A stretch of 64,000 nucleotides of DNA from Actinoalloteichus_B caeruleus (lineage in GTDB: Bacteria; Actinomycetota; Actinomycetes; Mycobacteriales; Pseudonocardiaceae): assembly GCF_000718005.1 (NCBI RefSeq), contig NZ_JODV01000018.1. One strand, written 5' to 3'. A program made the position numbers and the translations under genes. Under the pieces are notes generated by a model. The model was not told the DNA's origin and searched no databases. It was given only the letters and a program-made list of their open reading frames with translations. How positions within the stretch are numbered: position 1 is the first letter of the stretch; each line of letters opens with the position of its first letter. This document shows, one piece after another, positions 1-8,595 of the stretch.

Positions 1-123
1 ACCGTTGGAGTACGAGGAACGACACTGGCGACAGGCCACAGCGGTCTGAACGTACACGAGCGTGGGAGGCACGGCCTCCAACACCACCGGGGCGGTCCAC
101 CTCCACTCAGGCCGGCCTCGCCG

Positions 124-272
124 GTCGTCCCCGCGCACGCGGGGCTGTTCCGCCCCGTTGACGCCGAGCTGATCGAGTCCTGAGTCGTCCCCGCGCACGC
201 GGGGCTGTTCCGATGGCCCAAATGCTGGACGTTCCGCCTAGGGCGTCGTCCCCGCGTACGCGGGGCTGTTCC
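124..272 (+). CRISPR. Short type I-E-like CRISPR array, 3 repeats and 2 spacers
   Basis: Three 28-bp repeats lie at 124-151, 184-211 and 245-272, separated by spacers of 32 and 33 bp. The repeat starts GTCGTCCCCGCG, ends CGCGGGGCTGTTCC, and has a GC-rich dyad in the middle, like type I-E repeats. Repeats 1 and 2 are identical; repeat 3 has one C-to-T change in the centre of the dyad. A degenerate repeat is usually leader-distal, so the leader, if any, should be upstream of 124. That flank (1-123) shows neither an AT-rich leader nor a further repeat at the expected 61-bp spacing. No cas gene is seen in the window, so this is either a remnant or is served in trans. Confidence 0.9.
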
Positions 273-349
273 TCTCCGTCAGGGTCGAAGACATTCCGCT
301 CGGGCTGGCGGAGCGCCGCCCGCCGCCGGCCTCGGCCCCCGTGCGGGAT

Positions 350-382
350 GGGGCTCCGTCGACGGTGGGTCGGCGGAGCCCC
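350..382 (-). terminator. GC-rich hairpin, possible terminator of the leftward PPOX gene
   Basis: A 9-bp perfect stem (GGGGCTCCG at 350-358, CGGAGCCCC at 374-382) extends inward by about three more pairs, one of them G-U. There is no T-run. It lies about 230 bp past the stop of the leftward gene ending at 609. The rest of 273-608 holds no supportable gene. Confidence 0.4.
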
Positions 383-608
383 AGGTGGTGGCCCCACGAG
401 GGCGATCCGGTACACACGGGGCACATGATGTACGTCCACGAGGACCTTCCCGCTCACCGCTCGATCCGGGCGGCGCCGAGGAAAGCCCCCGTCATCCCCC
501 GCTGGCCGGTCGTGGCCGTTCGAGGAGGTAAGACGGCATCCCTCCCGAATCCGCTGGAAACCAGGTGGACGCGGAGGGGGCGGTTCCTCCCGAAGACGCT
601 TCCGCGCG

Positions 609-1037
609 TCAGAGTGGAAATCGGCGAACGGTCTCGGGGTGGATGACGAGGCGGACCTGCTCATCCGACATCATCCCGGCGAGTTCCTCGGCGCGGCCCG
701 GGTCGTTGAGGTCCCAGTACCGGGCGGCGAGCCGGGAGCACAGCTCGAGGGCTCCGTCGGGCACCACCTCCACTCGGCCGGCGACCGACACCCAGCGTTC
801 GCTTTCCCCCACGGGGGAGGCGACGACGAGCGAGGCGCGCGGGTCGCGGCGGATGCGGCGCACCTTCGGGGAGTCGGGGCCGGTGAACAGCTGAATGGTG
901 CCCTCGGCGGTGGCCTCGAACCACACGGGCCGGGGCTGCGGCGGGAGCGGTCCGGCCGCCACCGTCAGGAAACCGTGCAGGGGACGGCTGAGGAACTCGA
1001 GGTCCTCGGGCGTCAGGGAGCTGGGGGTGGTGCTCAT
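609..1037 (-). CDS. PPOX-fold (pyridoxamine 5'-phosphate oxidase family) flavin/F420-binding protein
   Basis: This 142-residue protein has the split-barrel fold pattern of the small actinobacterial PPOX family, whose members bind FMN or F420 and reduce varied substrates. Early motifs LSRPLHGFLTVA and PVWFEA, then FTGPDSPKVRRIRRDPRASL and a VAGRVEVV strand, are typical of this family. The start is taken at the ATG at 1037 because AAAGGACC lies just upstream on that strand; a longer frame to 1079 lacks such a site. Length matches the family. Which flavin it uses and its substrate cannot be told from the sequence. It stands alone and is transcribed leftward. Confidence 0.8.
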   Translation of the reverse strand: MSTTPSSLTPEDLEFLSRPLHGFLTVAAGPLPPQPRPVWFEATAEGTIQLFTGPDSPKVRRIRRDPRASLVVASPVGESERWVSVAGRVEVVPDGALELCSRLAARYWDLNDPGRAEELAGMMSDEQVRLVIHPETVRRFPL

Positions 1038-1191
1038 CCTGGTCCTTTCCGGTGGGTGGGAGGCGGCTGCTGGAGGCATCGTCGGGTCGAGGGCGGTTGG
1101 CCTCGGGGTGAGCCACCCGAGGTGGTGGGCGAACGGCCGGGATGCCGCCGGGAGTGCGTCACCCCGGCGGTGACCGCCGTCGGCGGGTGGA

Positions 1192-2028
1192 TCACGGCCG
1201 CCAGGCTCCCGCCGCGGCGGCCCGCACGACGTAGTCCTCGAAGGTTCGGGGCGCCCGGCCCAGGAGGGCGGCGAGGTCCTCCGTTGGGGAGGCGAGCGCT
1301 CCGCGTTCCATCATCACGAACATCTCGGCGACGTGGTCGGCGTCGTCCTGGCTCAGGCCCTGTTCCACGAGTGTCGCGGCGTACTCGGTGGGGGAGATCC
1401 GCCGGTAGGTGATGGGCCGCCCGGACGCCCGGGCGATCAGGTCGACGGCCTCCGGGTACGTGAGCGCACGCGGCCCGGTCAGTTCGTGGACGCCTCCGGC
1501 GTGCCGGCCGGGTTCGGTGAGCACAGTGACGGCCGCGTCGGCGACGTCCTCGACGTCGATGATCGGGTCGGGGACCGCGCCGGCCGGGAGCGCCAGTTCC
1601 CCTGCGACCAACGGGGCGTGGAAGAGGTCCTCGCTGAAGTTCTGCGCGAAGTTCGACGGCCGCAACACGGTCCACTCCAGCGCGGAGCCGCGCACGGCCT
1701 CCTCGGCCGACAGCATGTCCAGCCCGAAGGTGGAGTCGCCCCAGTCGTCGGCTCCGCGCCCGGAGAGCAGGACCAGCCTCCGCACTCCGGCGGCCTCGGC
1801 CTGGGCGACGAACTCGTGCACCGGGCCCGGAACGGTCGGGGCCACGACGTAGGCGGCGTCCACGCCCTCGAGGACGGCGCCCCAGTCGTCGGGGTCGGAC
1901 CAGTCGAAGCGGGGCTGGGTCGACCGGGAGGCGGCCCGGACCGGGATGCCGCGGAGTCGGAGGCGGGCGAGGATCCGTCGGCCGGTCTTGCCGGTCGCGC
2001 CGAGGACGAGGGTGGTGTCGTTTCTCAT
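1192..2028 (-). CDS. NAD(P)H-binding NmrA/atypical SDR family oxidoreductase
   Basis: This 278-residue atypical short-chain dehydrogenase/NmrA-type protein begins almost directly with the Rossmann motif VLGATGKTGRRI. It continues with a SRSTQPRFDW segment in the usual dinucleotide-selecting position, VVLAPT-like and LVLLSG strands, and a WTVLRPSNFAQNF segment characteristic of this group. Members act as NAD(P)H-dependent reductases or redox sensors. The start at 2028 (ATG) puts the nucleotide motif at residue 6; upstream in-frame codons add an unlikely tail. It is divergent from an AraC-type regulator 80 bp away, a very common pairing that suggests the regulator controls it. The substrate is unknown. 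Confidence 0.85.
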   Translation of the reverse strand: MRNDTTLVLGATGKTGRRILARLRLRGIPVRAASRSTQPRFDWSDPDDWGAVLEGVDAAYVVAPTVPGPVHEFVAQAEAAGVRRLVLLSGRGADDWGDSTFGLDMLSAEEAVRGSALEWTVLRPSNFAQNFSEDLFHAPLVAGELALPAGAVPDPIIDVEDVADAAVTVLTEPGRHAGGVHELTGPRALTYPEAVDLIARASGRPITYRRISPTEYAATLVEQGLSQDDADHVAEMFVMMERGALASPTEDLAALLGRAPRTFEDYVVRAAAAGAWRP

Positions 2029-2096
2029 GAGGTCAGTGAACCGCGCCGAACTGGACGATTCCATAGGTGGAGCGCCGGATCGCCTGTGTGTTCGTC

Positions 2097-2102
2097 TAGG
2101 CT
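2097..2102 (+). promoter_or_regulatory. -10 element of a probable leaderless araC-type transcript
   Basis: TAGGCT ends exactly 6 bp before the GTG at 2109, and there is no ribosome binding site. That spacing places the transcription start on the start codon. No good -35 is visible. Confidence 0.45.
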
Positions 2103-2108
2103 GGCGGG

Positions 2109-3107
2109 GTGGACGCGTTCAGTGATCTGTTGCGCGGGGTGCGGGCCCACGGCTCGTTGGTCGGGAGTTCGACCCACACCCCGCCGTGGGCGTTGCACTT
2201 CGTCGACGGTGCGCCGCTCACCCTGTGCACCGTCCTCACGGGTGGCGGCTGGATCGTGCCGGAGGACGGTGCCCCGGAGCCCCTCCGCGCCCGCGAGACG
2301 ATCATCGTGCGCGGCCCCGGGACGTTCAGCTTCGTGGACGAGGTGGGTACCTCGGCCGAACCGATCCCGTGCGGGGAACTCTGCGCTACCCCCGAGGAGG
2401 GTGGGACCAGGCATCGGCGTGGCTGGCACGATCCGGGCTCCCCCGAGCCGGGACGGGAGTCGACGACGCTGATCGTCGGCGCCTACCCGGTGCGCGGCGA
2501 GATCAGCCGCCGGCTCCTGGAGGCGTTGCCCGGAGTGCTGCGGGTGTGCGCGGGGGGAACGGGAGACCCCGTCCTGGACCACCTCGCCGCCGAGGTCGCC
2601 GTCGACGCGCCCGGCCAACAGGTGGTGCTCGACCGGCTGCTGGACTGGATGTTGGTGTGCACGCTGCGCGAGTGGTTCGACCGCCCCGGCGGTGAACCCC
2701 CCGCGTGGTGGGCGGCCCAGCACGACGCGGTGGTGGGTGGCGCGCTGCGCCTGCTGCACGGCGAACCGGCCGCGCCCTGGACGGTCGCCGCGCTGGCCGC
2801 GCGCATCGGGGTGTCGCGGTCGACCCTGGCGAAGCGGTTCGCCGACCTGGTGGGCGAGCCGCCGCTGACCTACCTGACCCGGTGGCGGATGACGCTCGCG
2901 GCGGATCTCCTGGCCGAGCGGGGGTCAGACACCCTGGAGGAGATCGCGCACGCCGTCGGCTACTCCGACGCGTTCGGGTTCAGCGCCGCCTTCAAACGGG
3001 TGCGTGGCGTGAGCCCGAGCGAGTTCCGTCGCGCGGCGACCACGTTGGACCCGGCGCCGGTGGGGTTCGTGCCGGCCGGCACCACCCCGGTCGGCGGGCA
3101 CGTCTGA
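2109..3107 (+). CDS. AraC family transcriptional regulator with N-terminal cupin
   Basis: A 332-residue regulator. Residues 1-180 form a cupin ligand-binding region of the AraC_binding type, with the conserved phrase HFVDGAPLTL and a beta-rich stretch. Residues about 205-310 carry two helix-turn-helix motifs: WTVAALAARIGVSRSTLAKRF, then LEEIAHAVGYSDAFGFSAAF, followed by the family signature GVSPSEFRR. GTG at 2109 is chosen because the cupin begins immediately and a -10 element lies at leaderless spacing. It is divergent from the NmrA-type reductase gene and probably regulates it. The effector is unknown. Confidence 0.9.
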   Translation: MDAFSDLLRGVRAHGSLVGSSTHTPPWALHFVDGAPLTLCTVLTGGGWIVPEDGAPEPLRARETIIVRGPGTFSFVDEVGTSAEPIPCGELCATPEEGGTRHRRGWHDPGSPEPGRESTTLIVGAYPVRGEISRRLLEALPGVLRVCAGGTGDPVLDHLAAEVAVDAPGQQVVLDRLLDWMLVCTLREWFDRPGGEPPAWWAAQHDAVVGGALRLLHGEPAAPWTVAALAARIGVSRSTLAKRFADLVGEPPLTYLTRWRMTLAADLLAERGSDTLEEIAHAVGYSDAFGFSAAFKRVRGVSPSEFRRAATTLDPAPVGFVPAGTTPVGGHV

Positions 3108-3113
3108 GCCAGG

Positions 3114-3728
3114 TCACCCCGTTCTCGGCCTGACCGGCGGCGGGGCGGCCACCCCACGGCCGCCGAACCGGGCCCGCCAGGCGGCCGCCAGTCCCGCCGC
3201 CAGCCGCTGCGCGTGGCGCGGGTCGAGCAGGTATGCGCGCAACGCCTCGGTGGTCCGGCCGGCGGTCTGGGCGTGCACCTCGGCCAGCGCACCCCGGGCG
3301 GTGGCCGCGCCGGTCACCGGGTCGGGTGCGCCCCGCGTGGTGGCCAGCTCGAAACACCGGGGGAAGTACAGGTCCTGCGGGTGCCCCTCGGTGATCCGTT
3401 CCTCCCGCCGCACCCGTTTGACCAGGACGAACCAGGCGGCGGTGTCCCGCAACCGGTCGGCCGCGGCGTGCAGCGGGGCCGTCACCAACGCCGCTCCGTC
3501 CTCGGTGACCACCGGGCCCGCGCACTCCGGGTGGAGCGCCGGTCGGATCACCAGCGGGTCGAGCACCAGTTTCACGGTGCGGCTCAGCGGTCCGCCCCGG
3601 GGACCGCTCAACGCCTCCACCCCGTGGAGACCCCGCCACACCTCGTCGAGCACGGCCGCCCTCGGCCGGCGACCATCCATCTCGTGGCGGCTGTCTCTCC
3701 TGGTGGGGGTGCCTTCACCGGTGGGCAT
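3114..3728 (-). CDS. Protein of unknown function
   Basis: A 204-residue protein with no recognised domain. The frame has the strong G/C third-position bias of real genes here. It is alpha-helical and rich in Arg and Ala, with segments such as WRGLHGVEAL, AAWFVLVKRVRREERI and YFPRCFELATTRGAPDPVTGA; there is no signal peptide or membrane segment. It converges with the AraC regulator gene with only 6 bp between stops. The start is uncertain: ATG 3728 has no ribosome binding site, though CAACCT lies 6 bp upstream as in other leaderless genes here. An internal ATG at 3680 has a purine-rich site placed too far away. Confidence 0.6.
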   Translation of the reverse strand: MPTGEGTPTRRDSRHEMDGRRPRAAVLDEVWRGLHGVEALSGPRGGPLSRTVKLVLDPLVIRPALHPECAGPVVTEDGAALVTAPLHAAADRLRDTAAWFVLVKRVRREERITEGHPQDLYFPRCFELATTRGAPDPVTGAATARGALAEVHAQTAGRTTEALRAYLLDPRHAQRLAAGLAAAWRARFGGRGVAAPPPVRPRTG

Positions 3729-3834
3729 GGCACCAGGTTGAGGATGGGATCGTCACCGAGGACCTGGGACCGGTAGGGCCGCCGCCGGACCTAGCGTCGG
3801 CGGCGACATCCGGTGAGACCACGAAGGACACGCC

Positions 3835-4635
3835 ATGATCCGCACCGCCCTCCGTTCCCTGGCCCTGCTGGCGCTGCTCGGCTCCGCCGGCTACTACCTG
3901 TGGTTCGGTCTGACGAACCAGGGCGACGACGACCTCCCGGGCATGAGCTGGGTCGGCCCCCAGATGGTGCCGCTGATGATCGCGCTGCCCGCGACGATCA
4001 TGATCTTCAGCTTCACCGGTCACGGCGTGATGACCGCACTGACCGGGCGCAACAGCGCCGCCTTCCGCCGGGGACAGCTCGGTGTCGGCACCGTCGTCGG
4101 CACCAGTCCCACGGGCGCCACCGTCAACGACCAGCCGGAGCTGCGCATCGACCTGACCGTCCGCACCGCCGACGGTCTCCAGTTCGCCTCCCACGCGAGG
4201 ATGGTGGTCCCGGTGACCGAGGTGGCCGCCCTCCGCCCCGGCGCCGTGGTCCCCGTCCGGTACGTGCCCGGTCGGATCGACCGGGTGGAACTCGACCTGT
4301 CCGGGGACGCCGCCCGCGCGCAGGACGTGATGAACCAGATCGCCCTCCAGCAGGGGACCCTGGACCCCGGACGGTTGGAGGTCGCCAAGCGCGGCACCCC
4401 CGCGCAGGGGCTGGTGCGGGCCCTGGAGGTGCCCGGTGAGATCCGCGACGGGCAGGCCCGGCTGGACATCACCCTCCTGGTCACCCGACCGGACGGAACG
4501 ACCTTCGAGACCAGGGTGGAGAAGTTCGTGCCGCCCCACATGGTGGCCCACGTGCAGGTCGGGCGGATCGTCGCCGTCCGGTACCTGCCGGAGGACGAGT
4601 CCCGTCTCGTGCTCAGCCTGCCCGTCAACGGGTGA
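3835..4635 (+). CDS. Membrane-anchored protein with two DUF3592-like repeats
   Basis: A 266-residue protein. Residues about 5-24 and 43-62 are hydrophobic and probably span the membrane. The rest consists of two related beta-rich units, about 80-165 and 183-263. Each runs from a GxGxV/GLV strand through a DG turn (TADGLQF, RPDGTTF) to a VPV/VAVRYLP-type strand and a final RVEL/RLVL strand. The pattern VRYxPxxxxRvxL is the hallmark of DUF3592-like proteins. AAGGACAC precedes the ATG by about 6 bp. It stands alone after a leftward gene. The role is unknown; the repeat structure is seen directly, while the family link is by motif only. Confidence 0.75.
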   Translation: MIRTALRSLALLALLGSAGYYLWFGLTNQGDDDLPGMSWVGPQMVPLMIALPATIMIFSFTGHGVMTALTGRNSAAFRRGQLGVGTVVGTSPTGATVNDQPELRIDLTVRTADGLQFASHARMVVPVTEVAALRPGAVVPVRYVPGRIDRVELDLSGDAARAQDVMNQIALQQGTLDPGRLEVAKRGTPAQGLVRALEVPGEIRDGQARLDITLLVTRPDGTTFETRVEKFVPPHMVAHVQVGRIVAVRYLPEDESRLVLSLPVNG

Positions 4636-4738
4636 CGCACCGGCTCCCCGCCGGCCCCCGGGCGTCGGCTCCCCGAGGGCGGACCGGACACGGATCGGAC
4701 AAGCCGGCCGCGCGACCGGCGCGGACGTCCTCGGCGCC

Positions 4739-4768
4739 TTGACGGCCGAGAAATCCGATCCCTAGTGT
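4739..4768 (+). promoter_or_regulatory. Sigma-70-type promoter for the sugar ABC operon
   Basis: TTGACG (4739-4744) and TAGTGT (4763-4768) are separated by 18 bp, a good match to the vegetative actinomycete consensus. A start near 4775 would give an untranslated leader of about 150 nt before the GTG at 4928. No other function is evident between 4636 and 4927. Confidence 0.6.
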
Positions 4769-4927
4769 CCAGAGTTGACTCCGAGCACGGACCGGACCGC
4801 CTCGACACCGCCCACCGGGCGGGGCCCGAGCGCGCCGGTTCCGCCCGGGGCCGGACCAGCACCACGGGAGCGCGGTCACCACCCCCGGCGGACCGGCGCC
4901 CCCGAAACGGGAAGCGAGGTCGGCGAC

Positions 4928-6568
4928 GTGGGTGGGACGACGCACTCCTCGACCGACCCGTTCCCCCCGTTGCTGGACGTCTCCGACGTCACCAGGAGCT
5001 TCCCCGGCGTGCGGGCGCTGTCCGGGATGCGGCTGGACCTCCGACACGGCGAGGTCCTCGCCCTGGTCGGGGAGAACGGTGCCGGCAAGTCCACGCTGAT
5101 GCGCCTGCTCTCCGGCGTCGACCAGCCCGACACCGGGCGGTTCCTCCTCGACGGGCGGGAGATCCGCCCCAGCGGGCCGGGGCACGCGCGGTCCCTGGGC
5201 ATCGGGATCATCCACCAGGAGTTCTCGCTCGTGCCGGACCTGACCGTCGCACAGAACCTGTTCCTCGGACGGGAACCGAGGCGGTGGCGATGGTTCGTCG
5301 ACCGCCGGGCCCTCGACCGGCGGGCGGCGGAACTCGTCGCCGAACTCGGCCTGCCCCTCGACCCCGACGCTCCCGTCGCCACCCTGTCAGTGGCCCACCA
5401 GCAGTTGGTGGAGATCGCCAGGGCGTTGTCCCACCGGCCCCGGGTGCTCATCATGGACGAGCCGACGGCCGCGTTGGACGCCGACGAGGTCGAGACCCTC
5501 CACGCGCTCATCCGACGGTTCCAGGGCCCGAACACCGGCGTCATCTACATCTCCCACCGAATGGACGAGATCCGCCGGGTCGCCGACCGGATCACCGTCA
5601 TCCGCGACGGCCGGTACGTGGCGACGCGAGCCGTGTCCACCACCAGCACCGACGAGGTCGTCTCGTTGATGGTCGGCCGCGCCGTCGCCACCTCGACGGC
5701 ACCCGCTCCCACCCGGGTAGCCCGACGACCCGGGCCCGTGGTGCTCAGCGTGCGCGGGCTGAGCACCCGGGGTCTCCTCCGCGACGTCAGCTTCGACCTC
5801 CACGAGGGGGAGATCCTCGGCTTCGCCGGCCTGATGGGTGCCGGGCGCACCGAGACCGCGCGGGCACTGGTCGGCGCCGACCCCAGCACCGGCGGCACGG
5901 TCGAGGTGCGCGGGCGGCCGGCGCGCATCCGCAACCCGGCCGAGGCCGCCGCCCTCGGCGTCGGCTACCTCTCCGAGGACCGGAAACGTTACGGGCTGCT
6001 GCTCGACCACGACGTCGGCACCAACATCACCCTCGCCGCGTTGGCGAGCCGCTTCGCCACCGCCGGCGTCGTCCGCCGCCGCGCCGCCCGCACCGCCGCC
6101 CAGGGGTACGTGCGGGCCCTCGGCGTCCGCACCCCGTCCCTGGACCGGCCGGTCCGGAACCTCTCCGGCGGCAACCAGCAGAAGGTGGTCCTCGCCCGCT
6201 GGCTCGCCAGGGACTGCGACGTGCTCATCGTCGACGAACCCACCCGAGGCGTCGACGTCGGAGCCAAGGAGGAGATCCACCAGCTCCTCGAGGGGCTGGC
6301 CAACGACGGCACCTCGGTCATCGTCATCTCCTCCGAACTGCCCGAGGTACTGCGCCTGTCGGACCGGGTCGTGGTGATGAGCGAGGGCCGGGTGACGGGG
6401 ATCCTCCCGGCGGCGGAGGCGAGTCAGGAGGCCATCATGCGCTACGCGACGCTGCGACCGGAGAACACCGGCACACCCCCGCCGGACCGCGACGCGCCGG
6501 GGGACCAGTACCGGGCCGGCACCCCCGAGCCGACCGCGCCCGAGCACGGACGGGAGGCTCGGCCGTGA
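4928..6568 (+). CDS. Sugar ABC transporter ATP-binding protein (double NBD, RbsA type)
   Basis: This cytoplasmic ATPase of a ribose-family importer carries two fused nucleotide-binding domains. The first has Walker A GENGAGKST, a degenerate signature LSVAHQQ and Walker B VLIMDEPTAAL. The second has a reduced Walker A, GLMGAGRTE, an intact LSGGNQQKVVLARWL and VLIVDEPTRGVDVG. This pairing is the norm for RbsA/MglA proteins. GTG 4928 is chosen because it follows a GAGG site and gives 546 residues, close to the family length; upstream frame would add a low-complexity Pro/Arg tail. The stop overlaps the start of the permease gene. The transported sugar cannot be assigned. Confidence 0.9.
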   Translation: MGGTTHSSTDPFPPLLDVSDVTRSFPGVRALSGMRLDLRHGEVLALVGENGAGKSTLMRLLSGVDQPDTGRFLLDGREIRPSGPGHARSLGIGIIHQEFSLVPDLTVAQNLFLGREPRRWRWFVDRRALDRRAAELVAELGLPLDPDAPVATLSVAHQQLVEIARALSHRPRVLIMDEPTAALDADEVETLHALIRRFQGPNTGVIYISHRMDEIRRVADRITVIRDGRYVATRAVSTTSTDEVVSLMVGRAVATSTAPAPTRVARRPGPVVLSVRGLSTRGLLRDVSFDLHEGEILGFAGLMGAGRTETARALVGADPSTGGTVEVRGRPARIRNPAEAAALGVGYLSEDRKRYGLLLDHDVGTNITLAALASRFATAGVVRRRAARTAAQGYVRALGVRTPSLDRPVRNLSGGNQQKVVLARWLARDCDVLIVDEPTRGVDVGAKEEIHQLLEGLANDGTSVIVISSELPEVLRLSDRVVVMSEGRVTGILPAAEASQEAIMRYATLRPENTGTPPPDRDAPGDQYRAGTPEPTAPEHGREARP

Positions 6569-7575
6569 CCGCCACCGACACGACCGACACCGTCGACCAC
6601 CCGGCGCGGCGCGGCGGCCTCGCGGGCGCCGCCCGTGCCCGCCTCCAACAGCTCCTCGCCCTCGCCAGCCTCCTCGTCATCGGCGCCTTCTTCTCCGTCG
6701 CCAGCCCCTTCTTCCTCACCTACGGCAACTTCACGGCGATCCTGTTCTCCACCGTCGTCATCGGCACCCTCGCCGTCGGCACCACCCTGGTGATCGTCAG
6801 CGGAGGCATCGACCTCTCCCTGGGCACGGGCATGGCGTTGTGCGCCGTCGTGGCCGGGGTGCTCATGGTCGATCTCGGACTGCCCCTGGCGGTGGGCGTC
6901 CCCGCCGCGATCCTCTTCGGCGGCCTGATCGGTCTCGTCAACGGCCTCAACGTCACCCTGCTGGGCATCCCCCCGTTCATCGCGACCCTCGCGATGATGC
7001 TCGTCGCCGGTGGGCTGGCCCTGGTGCTGTCCAACAGCGCGCCGATCTACTTCACCGACGTCCCCGGCTACCTGGACATCTCCACCGGCAACCTCGTCCC
7101 CGGCGTCGACTTCCCCAACGCCGTCCTCATCCTGCTCGTCGCGGCGGTCGTCGCCGGACTCGTCCTCAGCAGGACCGTCCTGGGACGGCACACCTACTCG
7201 GTGGGCAGCAACGAGGCGGCCACCGCCCTGTCCGGGGTGGACGTCCGCCGGGTGAAGATCGCCGTGTACGTCCTCGCCGGCCTGTTCACCGGGTTGGCCG
7301 GCATCCTCATCTCCGCCCGCCTCGGCTCCGCCCAGCCCGCCACCGGCATGGGGTACGAGTTGCAGGCGATCGCCGCGGTCGTCATCGGCGGCACCTCGCT
7401 GTCCGGCGGGCGCGGTTCGGTGGTCGGCACGCTGATCGGCGCCCTCATCATCTCCGTGCTCAACAACGGGCTCCAGATCATGTCCATCCCGCAGGAGTGG
7501 CAGAACGTCATCCTCGGCTGCGTGATCCTCGTGGCCGTCTACGCCGACATGCTGCGCCGCCGACGGCGGGGTTGA
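6565..7575 (+). CDS. Sugar ABC transporter permease (RbsC type)
   Basis: A 336-residue inner-membrane permease of the ribose/xylose/galactose branched family (BPD_transp_2). It has about nine hydrophobic helices after a 30-residue cytoplasmic leader. Conserved phrases include GGIDLSLGTGMAL, NVTLLGIPPFIATLAMM, GRHTYSVGSNEAATALSGV (the ATPase-coupling loop) and AVVIGGTSLSGGRGSVVGTLIGA. GTG 6565 overlaps the TGA of the upstream ATPase gene by 4 bp, so translation is probably coupled. It would act as a homodimer with the double ATPase and the binding lipoprotein that follows. Confidence 0.92.
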   Translation: MTATDTTDTVDHPARRGGLAGAARARLQQLLALASLLVIGAFFSVASPFFLTYGNFTAILFSTVVIGTLAVGTTLVIVSGGIDLSLGTGMALCAVVAGVLMVDLGLPLAVGVPAAILFGGLIGLVNGLNVTLLGIPPFIATLAMMLVAGGLALVLSNSAPIYFTDVPGYLDISTGNLVPGVDFPNAVLILLVAAVVAGLVLSRTVLGRHTYSVGSNEAATALSGVDVRRVKIAVYVLAGLFTGLAGILISARLGSAQPATGMGYELQAIAAVVIGGTSLSGGRGSVVGTLIGALIISVLNNGLQIMSIPQEWQNVILGCVILVAVYADMLRRRRRG

Positions 7576-7619
7576 GCGGGCGGTGGTCGTCACCGCCACG
7601 GAAGGGAAGGGAGCGCGGG

Positions 7620-8573
7620 ATGCGCGGGATCAGGCCGCTCGCGGTGCTCGGAGCGCTCGCCGTCGCGCTCACCGGCTGCGGACCGGGGTGGGGCCACGAC
7701 CCCGACCTGCCGCACATCGCCATCGTCTCGAAGGGATTCCAACACCAGTTCTGGCAGGCAGTGAAACGCGGCGCGGAGGAGGAGGCCGAACGGCGGGGCG
7801 CCGGTGTCACCTTCATGGGGCCACCCACCGAACAGGACGTCGAGGCCCAGCTGAACATGCTCACCAACGCCATCGCCCGCCAACCCGACGCCATCGGCCT
7901 GGCCGCGTTGGACAGCCGCGCCACCGAACCCCTGCTCCGGCAGGCCGAGGAGGCGGGCATCCCGGTGATCGCCTTCGACTCCGGGGTGGACAGCGAGATC
8001 CCCAGGACCACCGTGGCCACCGACAACCGGGCGGCGGCCGCCCTCGCCGCCGAACACCTCGCCGGCCTGCTCGGCGGCACGGGAACCGTGGGGCTGGTCG
8101 TGCACGACCAGACCAGCGGGTCCGGGGTGGACCGGCGGGACGGCTTCCTGGACTGGATGCGGGCCAACGCCCCCGGCATCACCGTGCTCGACCCCCAGTA
8201 CGGCGGCGGTGACCAGCTCGTCTCGGCCGACATCACCAAGGCCGTCCTCGCCGCGAACCCCGACCTCGACGGCCTGTACGCCTCCAACGAGGGCTCCGCG
8301 GTCGGGGTGCTCCGAGGCGTCGCCGAAAGCGGCCACGAGGACCTGGTCGTCGTCGGGTTCGACTCGGGGCGCGCCCAGCTCGACGCCGTCCGCGACGGCA
8401 CCCTCGCCGGCGCCGTCACCCAGGACCCCATCGACATGGGTCGACGACTCGTCCTGGCCGGGTTGGCGGCGATGGACGGCGAGGAGCTCCCTGCCACCGT
8501 GGACACGGGTTTCCACTGGTACGACGCGCGCACGGTGGACGACCCGGCCCTGGCCGGCGTCCTCTACCAGTAG
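7620..8573 (+). CDS. Sugar-binding lipoprotein of the ABC importer (RbsB type)
   Basis: A 317-residue periplasmic-binding-protein-like lipoprotein. A short signal ends in the lipobox LTGC (Cys20), so it should be lipid-anchored outside the membrane. The mature part follows the RbsB pattern: IAIVSKGFQHQFWQAVKRGAEEEA, PDAIGLAALDS, GIPVIAFDSGVDS, ATDNRAAAALAAEHLA and DGLYASNEGSAVGVLRG. ATG 7620 has a strong GGAAGGGAG site. It lies 44 bp after the permease gene and is the last gene before a terminator-like hairpin. No sugar kinase, isomerase or regulator adjoins the operon, so the ligand stays unknown. Confidence 0.92.
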   Translation: MRGIRPLAVLGALAVALTGCGPGWGHDPDLPHIAIVSKGFQHQFWQAVKRGAEEEAERRGAGVTFMGPPTEQDVEAQLNMLTNAIARQPDAIGLAALDSRATEPLLRQAEEAGIPVIAFDSGVDSEIPRTTVATDNRAAAALAAEHLAGLLGGTGTVGLVVHDQTSGSGVDRRDGFLDWMRANAPGITVLDPQYGGGDQLVSADITKAVLAANPDLDGLYASNEGSAVGVLRGVAESGHEDLVVVGFDSGRAQLDAVRDGTLAGAVTQDPIDMGRRLVLAGLAAMDGEELPATVDTGFHWYDARTVDDPALAGVLYQ

Positions 8574-8578
8574 CGCCG

Positions 8579-8595
8579 GTCCCGCCGGGCGGGAC
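8579..8595 (+). terminator. Terminator-like hairpin after the sugar ABC operon
   Basis: GTCCCGC at 8579-8585 and GCGGGAC at 8589-8595 form a 7-bp stem with a 3-nt loop, starting 6 bp past the stop codon. There is no T-run, as is usual in such GC-rich genomes. Confidence 0.55.

Noticed and set aside
107..664. A 185-residue minus-strand frame across the CRISPR region
   Set aside because: Its repeated TAPRARGR-type peptide is a translation of the repeats, and the rest is low-complexity; a well-known false gene type.
4765..7575. One long frame that would fuse a Pro/Arg-rich leader to the RbsC-type permease
   Set aside because: The first 600 residues are an out-of-frame reading of the ATPase gene. 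The permease has its own GTG at 6565 with a coupled overlap.
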